A stretch of DNA of 64,000 nucleotides from Shinisaurus crocodilurus (taxonomy: Eukaryota; Chordata; Lepidosauria; Squamata; Shinisauridae). The stretch lies in NCBI GenBank assembly GCA_021292165.1, contig CM037876.1:40658575-40722574 (forward strand). The letters run 5' to 3'. Below the pieces are notes generated by a model. That model ran no database searches and was not told the origin of the DNA. It saw nothing but the letters and a program-made list of their open reading frames with translations. How positions within the stretch are numbered: the stretch's first letter is position 1; every line of letters starts with the position of its first letter. The position numbers were made by a program, and so were the translations under genes. Of this stretch, positions 11,210 to 21,576 are shown piece by piece.

Positions 11210-11395
11210 GTAAAAAAAGACAAGGATAAGATCTTGGCTGTCTACCTGAGATCTCTAGCAGATCCAAGCTATGCCAATACCAGGGAAGAAGCAATGTCAG
11301 GGATATTAAAAATCTTGCTGCACCTCTCATCCATCAGCACCTCCACTGGCACCCTGATGGCTCTGCACTGCACACCCAACGTTTTTTTTAATGAC
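11210..11395 (+). CDS. MROH-like gene, exon g
   Basis: The exon is 186 bases, bounded by TTCCCTTTAG and AATGAC/GTGAGT, 62 codons in phase 0. It encodes VKKDKDKILAVYLRSLADPS... and runs into CTPNVFFND. It joins in frame to the following exon (ND then ENTFLRQSALE), giving the acidic DEN-x-x-LR pattern of maestro proteins. The upstream junction is the unresolved one. Confidence 0.82.
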
Positions 11396-12315
11396 GTGAG
11401 TAGAGAATGTCAAATAGAGATGTCATTTACCAAGAGCCCTCAAATTACATAAGGAATTTCATTAAGGAATATCTATGGAAGATGGGGGCAACAGTTATTT
11501 ATTTATTTTTAGTCTGCCCAATAATAAAAAGTTATCTTAGCATAGTAACCAACACAGCTGGGATTGCTGTTGGACAGCCAATATTAATCACTTGGGAATA
11601 GAGATGTGGAGGCCTGGGGGGAAATGGGGGGGGGGTATCAGAAAAATGGGGTGGATGTGTTTTTCAAGGGTCTTTTTTCTCCTTGGGAAAAATGCCCCTC
11701 CCATTTAGTCCCCCCCATTCCCCCCTTACCACCCCCCAAAGCCTTCACATTATTAGCTGGGAGTAAGGTCAAGTGAGTATCCAGGAAGCTACAGAGCGGG
11801 ATAGGAAACCCCCCAGCCCACAGGCCAGATGTGGTCTGAAGGAGGTCCCCATCTGGACCACCAATTTCCCTGATGCCCTAATCAGTGCCTGGAAATAAGG
11901 CATTTCCCTTCCTCCCTCCCATGCTGCAATGAGGCTTTTAAAAAGTGGGTGGTGGGTTGCTGCTGGAGGGGGAAGGGCTAACCATCCCTTCCCCAGTGCT
12001 GTGACTCCCCCTCAAAAAAAATCACCCTTCCCTCACTACAATCAGGCTTTTCAGTGCCACCATTGGCACCAATGATGGAGGCTTTTAAAAAGCCCCTTTG
12101 GAGCAAGGGAGAAGTAATACGTGTGCATGAGAGATTGTGCGTGTATGAGTGAGTGAGTGAATGGGATTGGGCAATCATGTTAGAGCCGCATGCCAGCAGG
12201 GGGTGACACCACCCACATTGGGATGTGGCCACACCCACTGCTGGTATGTGTCCCAGGATGAAGTTGTCCAGAAACAATTTGATGCTCAGGCCAAGAAAAC
12301 ATCTCCACCCTTACT

Positions 12316-12359
<44 letters not shown>

Positions 12360-12362
<3 letters not shown>

Positions 12363-12520
12363 GGCCGGTGCTACCATTAGGCCAACTAGGCAGCTGCCTA
12401 GGGCGCAGGGCTAAAGGGGGGCGCCAGAAATAGGGAGGGCTCAAGTGGGAAGGGGGGGCACTAAATATCTGATCTTGCCTAGGGCACCAAACTGCACCAA
12501 ACTGCCTTGCACCGGCCCTG
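12360..12520. mobile_element. hAT-like MITE inserted in a (TG)n microsatellite
   Basis: The ends are CAGGGCCGGTGC and GCACCGGCCCTG, perfect 12-base inverted repeats. The element is 161 bases. It sits inside a (TG)n run, so TGTGTGTG flanks both sides; this is compatible with, but cannot prove, an 8-base duplication. It shares ends and a CCTAGGGCGC motif with the 666-base element at 49.4 kb. Confidence 0.8.
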
Positions 12521-12771
12521 TGTGTGTGTCTTGATATACTTCAGCAACAGCACATTCCCAAATTCCAAAGCCAGAAGTACAGTATTACCTCTCTGGAGAA
12601 CAAAGACTACAGATTCAAAGGAAGTAACCAATAGGACTCAAAGCAGAAACCAGATTGCTCTGATTATGCATTCAGAGAAAACACCCACTTCTCTTCAGAG
12701 TAGGAACCAAGCTGCTTCAGAAAGGTAAAAGAGCTCCTCATTGCTAACTTTTATATGCTTTCTACTGTCAG

Positions 12772-12924
12772 GAAAATACCTTTCTAAGACAGAGTGCCCT
12801 AGAAATTTTTGGTCAACTCAGCCACTTCTTTTATTGGAAATCTACCAAATTCTCTGAGCAAGTTGAAAAGAGCCTGGGTCATCTCCTTATTCATCTGCAG
12901 GATGGTGATCTTGAGGTGGCAGAG
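12772..12924 (+). CDS. MROH-like gene, exon h (maestro signature)
   Basis: The exon is 153 bases, bounded by TTTCTACTGTCAG and GAG/GTAAGA, phase 0 at both ends. It carries the best family signature in the window: LRQSALEIFGQLSHFF followed by LLIHLQDGDLEVAE. Maestro and its relatives have nearly the same arrangement just before their last helices. Confidence 0.9.
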
Positions 12925-13024
12925 GTAAGAAAATAATTTAGCAATAATTAAAATGGGAGATAATTCCAGTACAGGCAGGAGCAGATCTGATCATGGCAAA
13001 GCATTGTACTAACCACTGGCAAGT

Positions 13025-13330
13025 AGGGATGTGCAAATCAGCAAAGCTTGAGCTCATCGAAGTTCTGTTCTCCAGATTCCATCTTGAAGCTCATTCTGAC
13101 TCGAGTCCATATCAGATTGCGAGCTTTGTTTGCTTCTTTTGCATGAAAATCCATGCATATTTTCATGCATATTTTTCCAAATGTACACATCAGTTGTGCA
13201 CATCTTTGAAATGTACACATCCTTCTCCCATTGATTAAAGTGTATTTGTGCACATTTTTCAAAAGTATGCATTTTTTTCATGTACATTTCTGAAATGTAT
13301 GCATGCTGTCAAATACTTCCTCAAGCACTT
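13025..13330. repeat. AT-rich TGTGCAAAT/ATGTACATTT repeat
   Basis: It starts with TAGGGATGTGCAAATCAGC and contains repeated TGCACATTTTTC and AAATGTACACATC units. It is related in style to the stretch at 4.5-5.2 kb. Unclassified nonautonomous repeat. Confidence 0.4.
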
Positions 13331-14106
13331 ACTGAGCCCAGAACACAGAGCCAGAGTCACAGAGTTGTTGCTTTTTGCTGCTTCCTTTAGATAGAGAGTT
13401 GAGGGAGAAAGCATTTACTCATAACCACAGAGATAATTCATCAGATCAGAAAGGCCAGCCTGTCTAAGGACAGCATAGGTCATTGCTGTCCTTCTTTATT
13501 GGCCTTATCTTGTAGGGTTGCAAAGTATGTTCAGGAGCAAACATTCTGGCACAAGATGAAGTCTCTGGGGAGCCCAGTGTTCACTCCCCCTCCCCCAGCC
13601 ATATAAAGCTTACCTGTATTTGTGCCACCCTGCTGCTGTGTACAACCCTAAGCTGCTTCTTTCAAGCCATTCTTAGCACAAAAGCAGCAACCAATCAGGG
13701 CTACAGAGGACCAGTCTGGAGTGGTGACATTCTCAGGTACCTGGGAAGTGTGTGTGCAGGGAACCACAAGGGTGTGTGTGTGTGTGTGTGTGTGTGCGTG
13801 TGTGTGGAGATAAGAACATTTGGGGTCCATACACCTGCCCTTCAAACCCCTTCATTCCCTTCCCTCAAATCCCCTCCCCCTGCAGAAGTAGAGCGGTTTC
13901 ACAGGGCACTCATAGTGGAAAATGTTCATGAGGGTGGGAAAAAACACATTTGTTTCACCTGTATTATTTCCTGAAAAGAACTGACTGTTTAAGAAGGCTG
14001 TATTGCAGACCAACATTCCCTTCGTTCTATTCTTGCCCTCCCCCCCAATAATTTGGTAAGATACGATGTTATTTCTAATGCAACTCCTCTTCCCAATGTC
14101 TTTCAG

Positions 14107-14241
14107 ACAAGCAAGGTCACTCTTTGGAGGTGTGCAAGATTTCTCAGATACAAGCCTGTGCGGGATCTAATTCTGAATTTCCTGCACAGCAAGGAATCTA
14201 AAGCCTTAACCAGCTTACTTAGGGATGTTTCCAAATTGCTG
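14107..14241 (+). CDS. MROH-like gene, exon i
   Basis: The exon is 135 bases, bounded by AATGTCTTTCAG and CTG/GTGAGT, phase 0 at both ends. It encodes TSKVTLWRCARFLRYKPVRD... and ends LLRDVSKLL. It continues the maestro-type carboxy-terminal helices. Confidence 0.85.
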
Positions 14242-15082
14242 GTGAGTAATGAGAGGGATACCAAATTGCAGAGTAGGTGCCTATAAGGGACAGTGAAAGG
14301 GACCATAAACAAAGGTAAGCAATACACATTGTCCTATTCTATCTCGATGTGATGAACTTCCCATTCTCCTAATATCTAAGAGGCTTGTTATCCATGTCCA
14401 TTTTCCTCCAGAGATTTCTAGCAGGGAATGTGTGTGTATAGGATTTGGCCAAAGCCTGAACCACACTGGGCCCCTTTCAAACGTTTCTGGTGCTTCCTAA
14501 GGCAAAGTGGGCTTCTGTCCAAAGTGAGCAGAACCAAACCTGGACCCTGCCTGAAGCTTTGTGTTCAATTCAGGCTTCAGAAACACAGACAGCATCTTCT
14601 GGTTTTGTTTGTCTGTAAATGCTGATGGGGAAGAGGAAGTGCAGTTGCATGACTGGCAGGTCCACCTTCTAATCATAGTGCACATCTTCCCAATGCTTTG
14701 GGGGAGGGACTGTGAATTATAAATGGTGTCTCTCAGCTTCCTTGTCCTATAGCAAGTAAGTAGGAAGTCAAAGGTTCTTTGTTGGGTTGTGCTGGCATGG
14801 GGTGGCATCAAATTCTGTGTGTTTTGTGTTCCTGATTTCAAAATCCTTTTCTTTCCCCTTCTCAGTTATTAAACCAATCCTTCTCTCAGTTTTTTTCCCC
14901 TACAGTGAAAAGTCTTTCTTCCAAGCCACCAACCTTCACTTTTTTTTTTTTTTTTTAAGTCTCAAACTGGTTTTCATTTATCATAACTCACCAGCCCCTG
15001 TACCCATCCTTCTGAACTTTGCAGGTTTCACGCCTGGGGACACTTCCATGAAGTGTGCCATTTTTATACAAGTTGCCTTAAC

Positions 15083-15472
15083 TAGTGGTGGGCAATCTGC
15101 CCACCACCTGATTCACTAGACGCTCGGTGAGCACTGCAGCTGTGCCCACCAAGCTGAGCTGAAAACAAGTGCTGCCTGAGCCACTCAGCAGACTTTGGGG
15201 TCCCCAGCGGTACGCTTTTTACATAGAAAATGGTGTAAGATACGGTAAAAGCGGCCGCAATTTGCATAACTTGCACAAATTGTGGGTGTTTTTGGAGTAT
15301 CTTACGCCATTTTCTAGATAAAAAGCGTACCACCGGGAACCCATAAGTCATTTCCCCAGCTTGGCTTGGGAGAATGCGAGTTGAGCCAGGGAAACAGGTA
15401 GGAGGGACGGAGTTTGGGGGGGGGGTTGACCCTGGTGAGTTCACCCCCAAACAAAATCCCCACACATCCCTA
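15083..15472 (+). mobile_element. Palindromic nonautonomous element, family P, copy 2
   Basis: The central hairpin at about 15209-15331 pairs GGTACGCTTTTTACATAGAA with the reverse arm ending AAAAAGCGTACC, around TTTGCATAACTTGCACAAAT. The outer parts are GGTGGGCAATCTGCCCACC at the left and ACACATCCCTA at the right. It lies in the intron between exons i and j. Confidence 0.7.
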
Positions 15473-16189
15473 GCCTTAACATGCCTGCAAATTTCATCTA
15501 ATTCTGACCAAGAGAAGACATGTTGTAGCAATTTTTTTTAATTTCCCATATTAGTCATGGAAGGCAAAAAGCCTAGGAATTCAAAATCTCAACTTGGGTT
15601 TGGTACCCCAGGTGAAGTAGATGGCCTCCAAATCAGTTGAAGCCAAACTGGGCCATTTTACAAAGCATTGAATCAGGGTCCGTCCGAGTCAGATCATGTG
15701 GTTGGTGTACATCTCTAGCTAGTTTAGAATCTCTAGACTGAAAAATACAGGTGCTTCTCAAGGCAGCTCTGAGACTCGCTATATAAGTGCTCATGAATCA
15801 CTGTGGTTCAGACATGCACAAACTTTAATGTGCTATTTATCCAGTGATCCTCTCAACATTGTTGAGTCAACTTTGTTGGGCATCAAGGAATCTTCTTTTA
15901 TGCACTTCAAAAATTATGAAAAGACTTAACTTTTGAGTTTTGATGCTTGTGGATACTAATCTTGAAGAGTTCCTGTACACTATGGCTTGGATCCTAAGAA
16001 AAGTTAAGGAAGTGATGGAAGGAAAGTTTCCAGTTTCTTCCACCTCCTGCAGCCACCTGCACCCACTCAAAAACTTCTCTGGGAGATGGAAGATTCTCCT
16101 GAACAATCTGGGATAGGCCAAGTGTGGCTGCTGTGGCAATTTTCCCCTCCCCCAGCAATTTTTCATGCCCCATTTCATAGTGTTCAGAA

Positions 16190-16222
<33 letters not shown>

Positions 16223-16801
16223 TCAGAGAGACTTTTCAGGATGCACAGGTAGTTACTGTTATAGCTGGGCCATAGGTCAGGAACTGAGATTTATGAGCCA
16301 TGGGAAAAGGCAGTAGTCAGGACTGAAGAGTAAGTCAGTTCTAAAGGACAAACCAGGAGGTAAGATTAAGGAGCAAGCTGGAAGTTAGGACCAAAGAACA
16401 AGTCAGGACCGACCAAAGAACAAACAAGGAGGCAGGATTGAAGCAAGTCAGGACAGAAGTACAAGACAGCTCAACTTGTTACTCATGCAAGGCTCAACTG
16501 GGACAGGAGGAACTCATATTCATTCCTGTCCAGGATGACCCAATAGCCACCCTGGGTAGGTGGAGCCAATGCAGTACCTGAGGGCTAAGGATACTTCACT
16601 GAAAAGCTGCAACCTGCAGTTCACTGGTTCACAGCATGTGGCAGTTGCACACAGACCCCAACAGGTTCCAATGGCAACATGGGAGTGGAGGAACAGGAAA
16701 CTTTCCTTTTATGAACTTCCTATGTTATCATAGGATCCAAGCCAATGGGTCCTATAGATATTTGGTATCTATTCGGTAACCAACTTTTCTGATATATACG
16801 G

Positions 16802-16833
<32 letters not shown>

Positions 16834-16901
16834 TTTTCAGGTACAAGTAAATTGTCAAGTAAATTGTCAAGCAAACATGTTTGTGTGTTTGCTCATTTCA
16901 G

Positions 16902-16970
16902 GAAAATACAGTTACTATAATAAATCAAATACAACTCACGTTTGGAGAAAAATGGAGGCTTATTTTGCAA
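16902..16970 (+). CDS. MROH-like gene, exon j
   Basis: Sixty-nine bases after TTGCTCATTTCAG encode ENTVTIINQIQ...LILQ and end at CAA/GTAATT, phase 0. The donor is weak. Without splicing, the frame stays open to a stop at 17082-17084, giving an alternative carboxy-terminus. Splicing is preferred because the join to exon k recreates the family pattern of a helix leading into ...QEFANRAAAA. Confidence 0.65.
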
Positions 16971-17648
16971 GTAATTAACGACAGTCATCCAAATTGGAAT
17001 ACATCTTTGTCTTCCTTCTTTGTTACACCAAAGCAGTTTAGACAGAGTAGCATATTCATAGAACCTGTTCTTACCTTGAGCTAACGTGGAAGTGAGTGCT
17101 GCTCTTCAATATTTTGCAGAGATAATAAGAATTAGAATAATGCAATAATATTATTATTCACACCATGTTTAACCACTGCCACCCCATGCAACAACCACTA
17201 AGCATTTCATATCACTCCAGAAGAGACAGAAAATAGGGAGCAGGTTAGTCTGCAGCAGTTGTTTAAATATAAGGAGAGAAGGAGTTTCCCTTCCTATATG
17301 ACATGGGGCAAGGCACCGGAATAGAACAAACTGTGCAAAGGGATGGCAGTGTGATATAGTTCAGGCCTGAGAAGTACACAGGAGCCAGGAGAAAGAAGAG
17401 AACATGAAGAGACTAGGAAGGCGAGGCTTGCCTTTTCCCTCTCCCTCTTCTGAGGGGCAGGCTTCGGAGAGGGACCTTGGCAGACCAAATGGGGAGGCTG
17501 CTGGGCCACAGGTTCCCCACTCTTGCCTTATAAGCAGGGGTAGTGCCAGGTACTGAAAAGATCTGGGGATCAGGCCCACAAGACAAAAAAAAAATAATAT
17601 TAAAAAATGCACAACTTGCATATGTTAATTTACGTATGCTCTAAACTC

Positions 17649-17680
<32 letters not shown>

Positions 17681-17724
17681 TTTAAAGGGCCCCGTCTCCT
17701 AAGGACACCCCTATTTGTAAGAAG

Positions 17725-18505
17725 TTTAATAGGGATAAATGCCAAGTGCTGCACCTAGGGAGAGGAAACCAAATGCAGAGTTACAGAATGGGGGACACTT
17801 GGCTCAGCAATACTACAAGTGAGAAGGATCTTGGAATTGTGGTAGATCACAAACTGAATATGAGCCAGTAATGCGATGTGGCTGCAAAGAAGGCAAATGC
17901 TATTTTGGGCTGCATTAATAGAAGTATAGCTTCCAAATCACGGGAAGTGATAATTCCCCTTCACTTAGCACTGGTTAGGCCTCATCTTGAGTACTGCGTC
18001 CAGTTCTGGGCACCACACTTTAAGAAGGATGTAGATAAACTGGAGAGGGTTCAGAGGAGGGCAACAAAGATGATAAAGGGACTGGAAACAAGGCCCTATG
18101 AGGAGAGACTGAAAGAACTGGGCATGTTTAGCCTTCAGAAGAGGAGACTGAGGGGAGATATGATCGCACTCTTCCAGTACTTGAAGGGATGTCACACAGA
18201 GGAGGGCCAGGATCTCTTCTCAATCATCCCAGTTGCAGGACATGGAATAATGGGCTCAAGTTACAGGAACCCAGATTCCACCTAAACATCAGGAAAAATT
18301 TCCTGACTGTCAGAGCAATAAGACAATGGAATCAACTACCTAGGGAGGTGGTGGGCTCTCCCACTCTGGAGGCATTCAAGGTGCAGCTGGACAGACATCT
18401 GTCAGAGATGCTTTGACCTAGATTCCTGCATTGAGCAGGGGGTTGGACTCGATGGCCTTGTAGGCCCCTTCCAACTCTACTTTTCTATGATTCTATGATT
18501 CTAAG
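17725..18505 (+). mobile_element. CR1 LINE, 5'-truncated, young lineage
   Basis: It begins inside ORF2 at TTTAATAGGGATAAATGCC and is nearly identical to 33068-33837 of the long CR1. It encodes the reverse-transcriptase end ([40 protein letters not shown]). A CAA-to-TAA stop lies near 17868 and a one-base deletion near 18229 breaks the frame. The 3' end carries two TCTATGAT units, as usual for CR1. It sits in an intron of the MROH-like gene. Confidence 0.9.
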
Positions 18506-18796
18506 GGATGTATGGAAAGGGCATTTGATTTCAGAAAAAACCCTCAGGCAGAAAGATTCAAAGGGGGCAGCAGCAGGAGGTGAAGTACATGTGGGCAAAA
18601 ACTAAAGCCAGCTAATTCACGGGGACCTGATGCAACAGAGATCATCAGGACCCCTGTAACTTTATTTCAGCAAGTGCCCATGGACAGCAGGGTAGTGGGG
18701 CAGATGGCCTCCCAGAAAGTCGGGGCTCCAAATGAAAGATTCAGGTCTCTAGCCCTAGTGGGCCACCCCCTAACACCACCTCTGCTTAAGAGGTTC

Positions 18797-18979
18797 TTCC
18801 TACAACTTGATACTAGAATTCCAGTAATGCCTAAGTTATGTGCATTTCCTCATGTGACAGGCTCTTCTTCATTTCATAAGACAGTTTTCTGTCATAGTCA
18901 TACAATGTACTACTGAATCCCTTGAGTGCAAAGTAAATTAACTCTTCATTCCTAACAACAGATGAAGTGTTTATCTTTT
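18797..18979. repeat. Block A, paralogous to 35892-36075
   Basis: This intronic stretch just before exon k matches the block at 35.9-36.1 kb. The best segment is AATCCCTTGAGTGCAAAG with the surrounding ninety or so bases, at roughly 80 percent identity by eye. See the paired entry and findings. Confidence 0.65.
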
Positions 18980-18981
18980 AG

Positions 18982-19051
18982 GTCCAGGATTGTCCAGGAA
19001 TGTTGAACCAGGAGTTCGCAAACAGGGCTGCAGCAGCTTCTCAACTGATTG
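18982..19051 (+). CDS. MROH-like gene, exon k
   Basis: Seventy bases after TATCTTTTAG encode VQDCPGMLNQEFANRAAAAS... and end at ATTG/GTAGTA in phase 1. The Arg-Ala-Ala-Ala run and the following Leu-Ile-Gly match the last HEAT helix of the family. The G left over joins GC of the final exon to give Gly. Confidence 0.82.
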
Positions 19052-19311
19052 GTAGTAAAAGTCTTTGAGCTCTTACTTTCTTCTGTGTAGATGTATTCTT
19101 GACTATACCATGACATTAAGACCTCACCATAAACTTCCTTATGTCTTTAAAAATGCAAGGCTTTCCTTGTAACATTCCTTAATGTTATCTGAAAATAGTA
19201 TTAGTTAAAATTTGGGATGTGCATCAGATTTGGTCAAACCCTGAATCAAATCGGGCTGCTTTGGAGAAATTCTGAGGCTCCCTGAGATGAAGCAGGATTC
19301 CATCCAAAGGG

Positions 19312-19515
19312 AGGGACTGTGGCTCAGTGGTAAAGCACATGCTTTGGATGCAACAGGTCCCAGGTTGAATCCCTGGTATCTCCAGGCAGGGCTGGAAAAG
19401 TTCCTGCCTGAAACCCTGGAGAGCTGCTGCCAATCCGTCTCAACAATACTGGGCTAGATGGACTAATGGTCCGACTCAGTATAAGGCAGCTTCCTGTGTT
19501 CCTGTTTTCCTATGG
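19312..19515 (+). mobile_element. tRNA-derived SINE with CR1-like tail
   Basis: The head has an A-box-like TGGCTCAGTGGTAAAGCA and a B-box-like GGTTGAATCCC. The body includes CTGAAACCCTGGAGAGCTGC and GGCTAGATGGACTAATGGTC, and the tail CAGCTTCCTGTGTTCCTG resembles CR1 ends. It is inserted into an older GGGATGTGCATCAGATTTGG repeat that resumes after 19515. It differs from the MIR-like SINE. Confidence 0.75.
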
Positions 19516-19829
19516 TCAGAATTGAAGGTGGATTATTTCTCTAAAATCTGGCAGGCTTCACCAGATGAGACGTGTCTACTGTGCCTGCAACTTTCTGTTA
19601 AAAAGTAAGAAAGTCAGAGCCGTTTGTGGATCTTTCATGGTAATCAATGGGAGACAGGAAGCTTCATTCCAGATTTCACTTCAGGCTCAGTCCCGAGTTG
19701 AACTGGGCAGGACTCTGAATTGGTCCAAGTCATATCAGGCTATGTTCCAAATCACAAACTCGTGGGTTGAACTGAATCCTGGGGTCAGTGGCCACTCCTA
19801 GTTTAAATCCATGACACATACCCACGACT

Positions 19830-19985
19830 CACGCTGGCTCAGCTTGTCTGAGCGTGGAAAGCTAAGCAGGGTCAGACCTGGTTATTACTTGGATGGGAGA
19901 CCCCTCCTCTAGTTTCCTACATTGAGCAGGGGGTTGGACTCGATGGCCTTGTAGGCCCCTTCCAACTCTATGATCTATGAATCTA
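19830..19985 (+). mobile_element. 5S rRNA-like segment joined to a CR1 3' tail
   Basis: The left part reads CTGAGCGTGGAAAGCTAAGC then AGGGTCAGACCTGGTTATTA and TGGATGGGAGACC. This is the internal-promoter half of 5S rRNA with a few changes. It passes at about 19908 into GTTTCCTACATTGAGCAGGG and TTGGACTCGATGGCCTTGTA, the CR1 3' end, closing with TCTATGA units. It is probably a 5S-derived SINE using a CR1 tail. Confidence 0.7.
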
Positions 19986-20269
19986 TGACACAGAGGTGGG
20001 ATATAAATATAATGAATGAATGAATATTTGATGGAATGCTATGTAGCATGCCATTCTATTTTATGAAAACAACGTGTTTATGATGTGAAATGACATGACT
20101 GGGTGGAAAAACAGTAGTGTAAATGTTGCACTGTTTCCATATGTGGATTCAAAGAACAAGAAAACAAGATTTAGCATAACATCTCCTCATCCTTCTGTTT
20201 TCATCTGCTACAAGTAAGTGGTGAACAAAATACACTTGACATCTTTCTTTGTATGAGACTGCCTGAGCT

Positions 20270-20575
20270 TTAAGAAAAGCATCTGAGGCTTTGTACTCTG
20301 GTCCACCATAAGACGTGTGAGATTGGCATGTACAAGGGACAGGGCCTTTTCTGTGGTGGCCCCACATCATTGGAATGCCCTCCCCAGGGAGGTGCATATG
20401 ACCTCCTCTTTGCTGACCTTTAGGAAGATTTTACAGACTTTATATTACAACATATGGTTAATTTTAATGTGATGTACTTTTAGCTGTGGTTGTATCTGCT
20501 GCTCCTATCTTATTTGCTATATTTCAGTTGCTTTTTTATGTTTTAGGCATTGAATATCATTTCTAGGGTTTGATT
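20270..20575 (+). mobile_element. L2 3'-end fragment
   Basis: TGTGAGATTGGCATGTACAA, AGGGCCTTTTCTGTGGTGGC and TGGAATGCCCTCCCCAGGGA are the usual L2 ORF2 end motifs. It meets an antisense L2 tail to tail at an AT-rich junction. Confidence 0.6.
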
Positions 20576-21170
20576 ATTATTATTTATTTATTTATTTATT
20601 TATTACATTTCTATACCACCCATTAGCTGAAGCTCTCTGGGCAGTTTACAGGACAAAGTTCATAACGATAAAGTACAATAACATAGTAAAACATGATATA
20701 AAACCATAATTTTAAAACATGATAATACCAAAGTAGTAACCAAGATAAAAGCCAGCAGCAGTGGAAAGATTTAAAAATGCACTAACACAATTTTAAAACT
20801 GAAAGGCTAAAAAGGTTTTCACCTGGTGCCGAAGAGACCACAATGTATGCCACCACTGAAAAGACCCTCTCCTTAGTAACTACTTGCCTCACCTCATTCA
20901 GTGGGGGTACCTGCAGAAGGACCTTTAAGGATGATATTAGGGTCCAGGCAGGTATATATGAAAGAAGACAATCCTTCAGGTAACCTGTTCCCAAGCAGGT
21001 TTGGAGTTTTGTAAGTTAATACCGGATCTTTGAATTTTGCCTGGAACTGGACTGGCAGCCAGTGCAGATCATAAAGCACTGGGATAATATGATCATATTG
21101 GCCAGTCCCCGCTAGCAATCTTGCTGCCCTATTTTGGACCAGCTGAATTCTCCAGACCAGTATATTAAAT
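20576..21170 (-). mobile_element. L2 LINE fragment (antisense)
   Basis: It starts with (TTTA)n and TATACCACCCATTAGCTGAAG, the reverse of an L2 tail. Minus-strand frames at 21118-20894 encode GTGQYDHIIPVLYDLHWLPV, the conserved L2 reverse-transcriptase ending. Confidence 0.75.
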
Positions 21171-21459
21171 TAAACTGTAATCTGCTTTGTGAGGAGTTTT
21201 ACCCACAGCAGGGGACTAAAAATCGATTAAATACAATAAGTAAATAAACGAACTAAATAAGGCTATTTATGAGCAGCATTAAAAAAAAAATAAAGACCAC
21301 AACAATATGACTAGCCCAGGTCTAGTTTCTCCAAAACAGGGGTAGTTAACAAATCGGCTACTCCTCTCCTAATCCAACCCATGAAGCAATTTATCTGCCC
21401 CCTGGAATCTTTGAGACCTCAGTGATATTGAATATGTTTCTCTCTTCTGTTGCCTTTAG

Positions 21460-21509
21460 GCCATCTGACACAGCACAAAACACAGGAAGAAAATAAGGAC
21501 TTGTTGTGA
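21460..21509 (+). CDS. MROH-like gene, terminal exon
   Basis: The exon follows TCTGTTGCCTTTAG. It completes the split Gly codon and encodes HLTQHKTQEENKDLL, with TGA at 21507-21509. Both the phase and the family pattern (IGHL followed by a short charged tail) support it as the last coding exon. Confidence 0.82.
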
Positions 21510-21570
21510 TATGTTTCCCTACATGAGCTTGTAAGTCCATCATATTCCTTTGCTTTGACTAGTTTCGTTT

Positions 21571-21576
21571 AATAAA
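21571..21576 (+). terminator. Poly(A) signal of the MROH-like gene
   Basis: AATAAA lies 62 bases after the stop codon in a T-rich then A-rich stretch. It is the first canonical hexamer downstream, which would give a very short 3' untranslated region. Confidence 0.55.

Larger units (their letters stand above)
3061..21576 (+). other. 3' part of a maestro HEAT-like repeat (MROH family) gene, 12 exons
   Basis: Twelve short plus-strand exons encode roughly 480 residues of alpha-helical HEAT-type repeats. They read in a consistent frame from exon to exon, apart from the 9416/11210 junction. Family hallmarks are the tryptophan- and arginine-rich helix in exon 2, the aromatic and glycine-rich GHMTGLLLPR stretch in exon 3, the KYLPSEELMSFI segment in exon 5 and the SALEIFGQLSHFF / LLIHLQDGDLEVAE block in exon 8. 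The last block closely resembles the conserved carboxy-terminal part of maestro itself. MROH proteins are poorly understood HEAT scaffolds, often testis-biased; no enzymatic activity is known. Which paralogue this is (2, 5, 7 or other) cannot be decided, so no symbol is given. The amino-terminal exons must lie upstream of position 1, because no convincing exon is seen in 1-3060. Introns hold SINEs, CR1 and L2 pieces and fold-back elements. Confidence 0.85.

Noticed and set aside
12161..12433. Open frames with Cys-Val or His-Thr runs
   Set aside because: They are translations of the (TG)n microsatellite and the hAT-like MITE inserted in it. Similar frames at 13.7, 15.9-16.2 and 9.9-10.2 kb were dropped for the same reason.
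19830..19905. Functional 5S rRNA gene
   Set aside because: Only about 75 bases of 5S-like sequence are present; the 5' part is missing and it runs into a CR1 tail.
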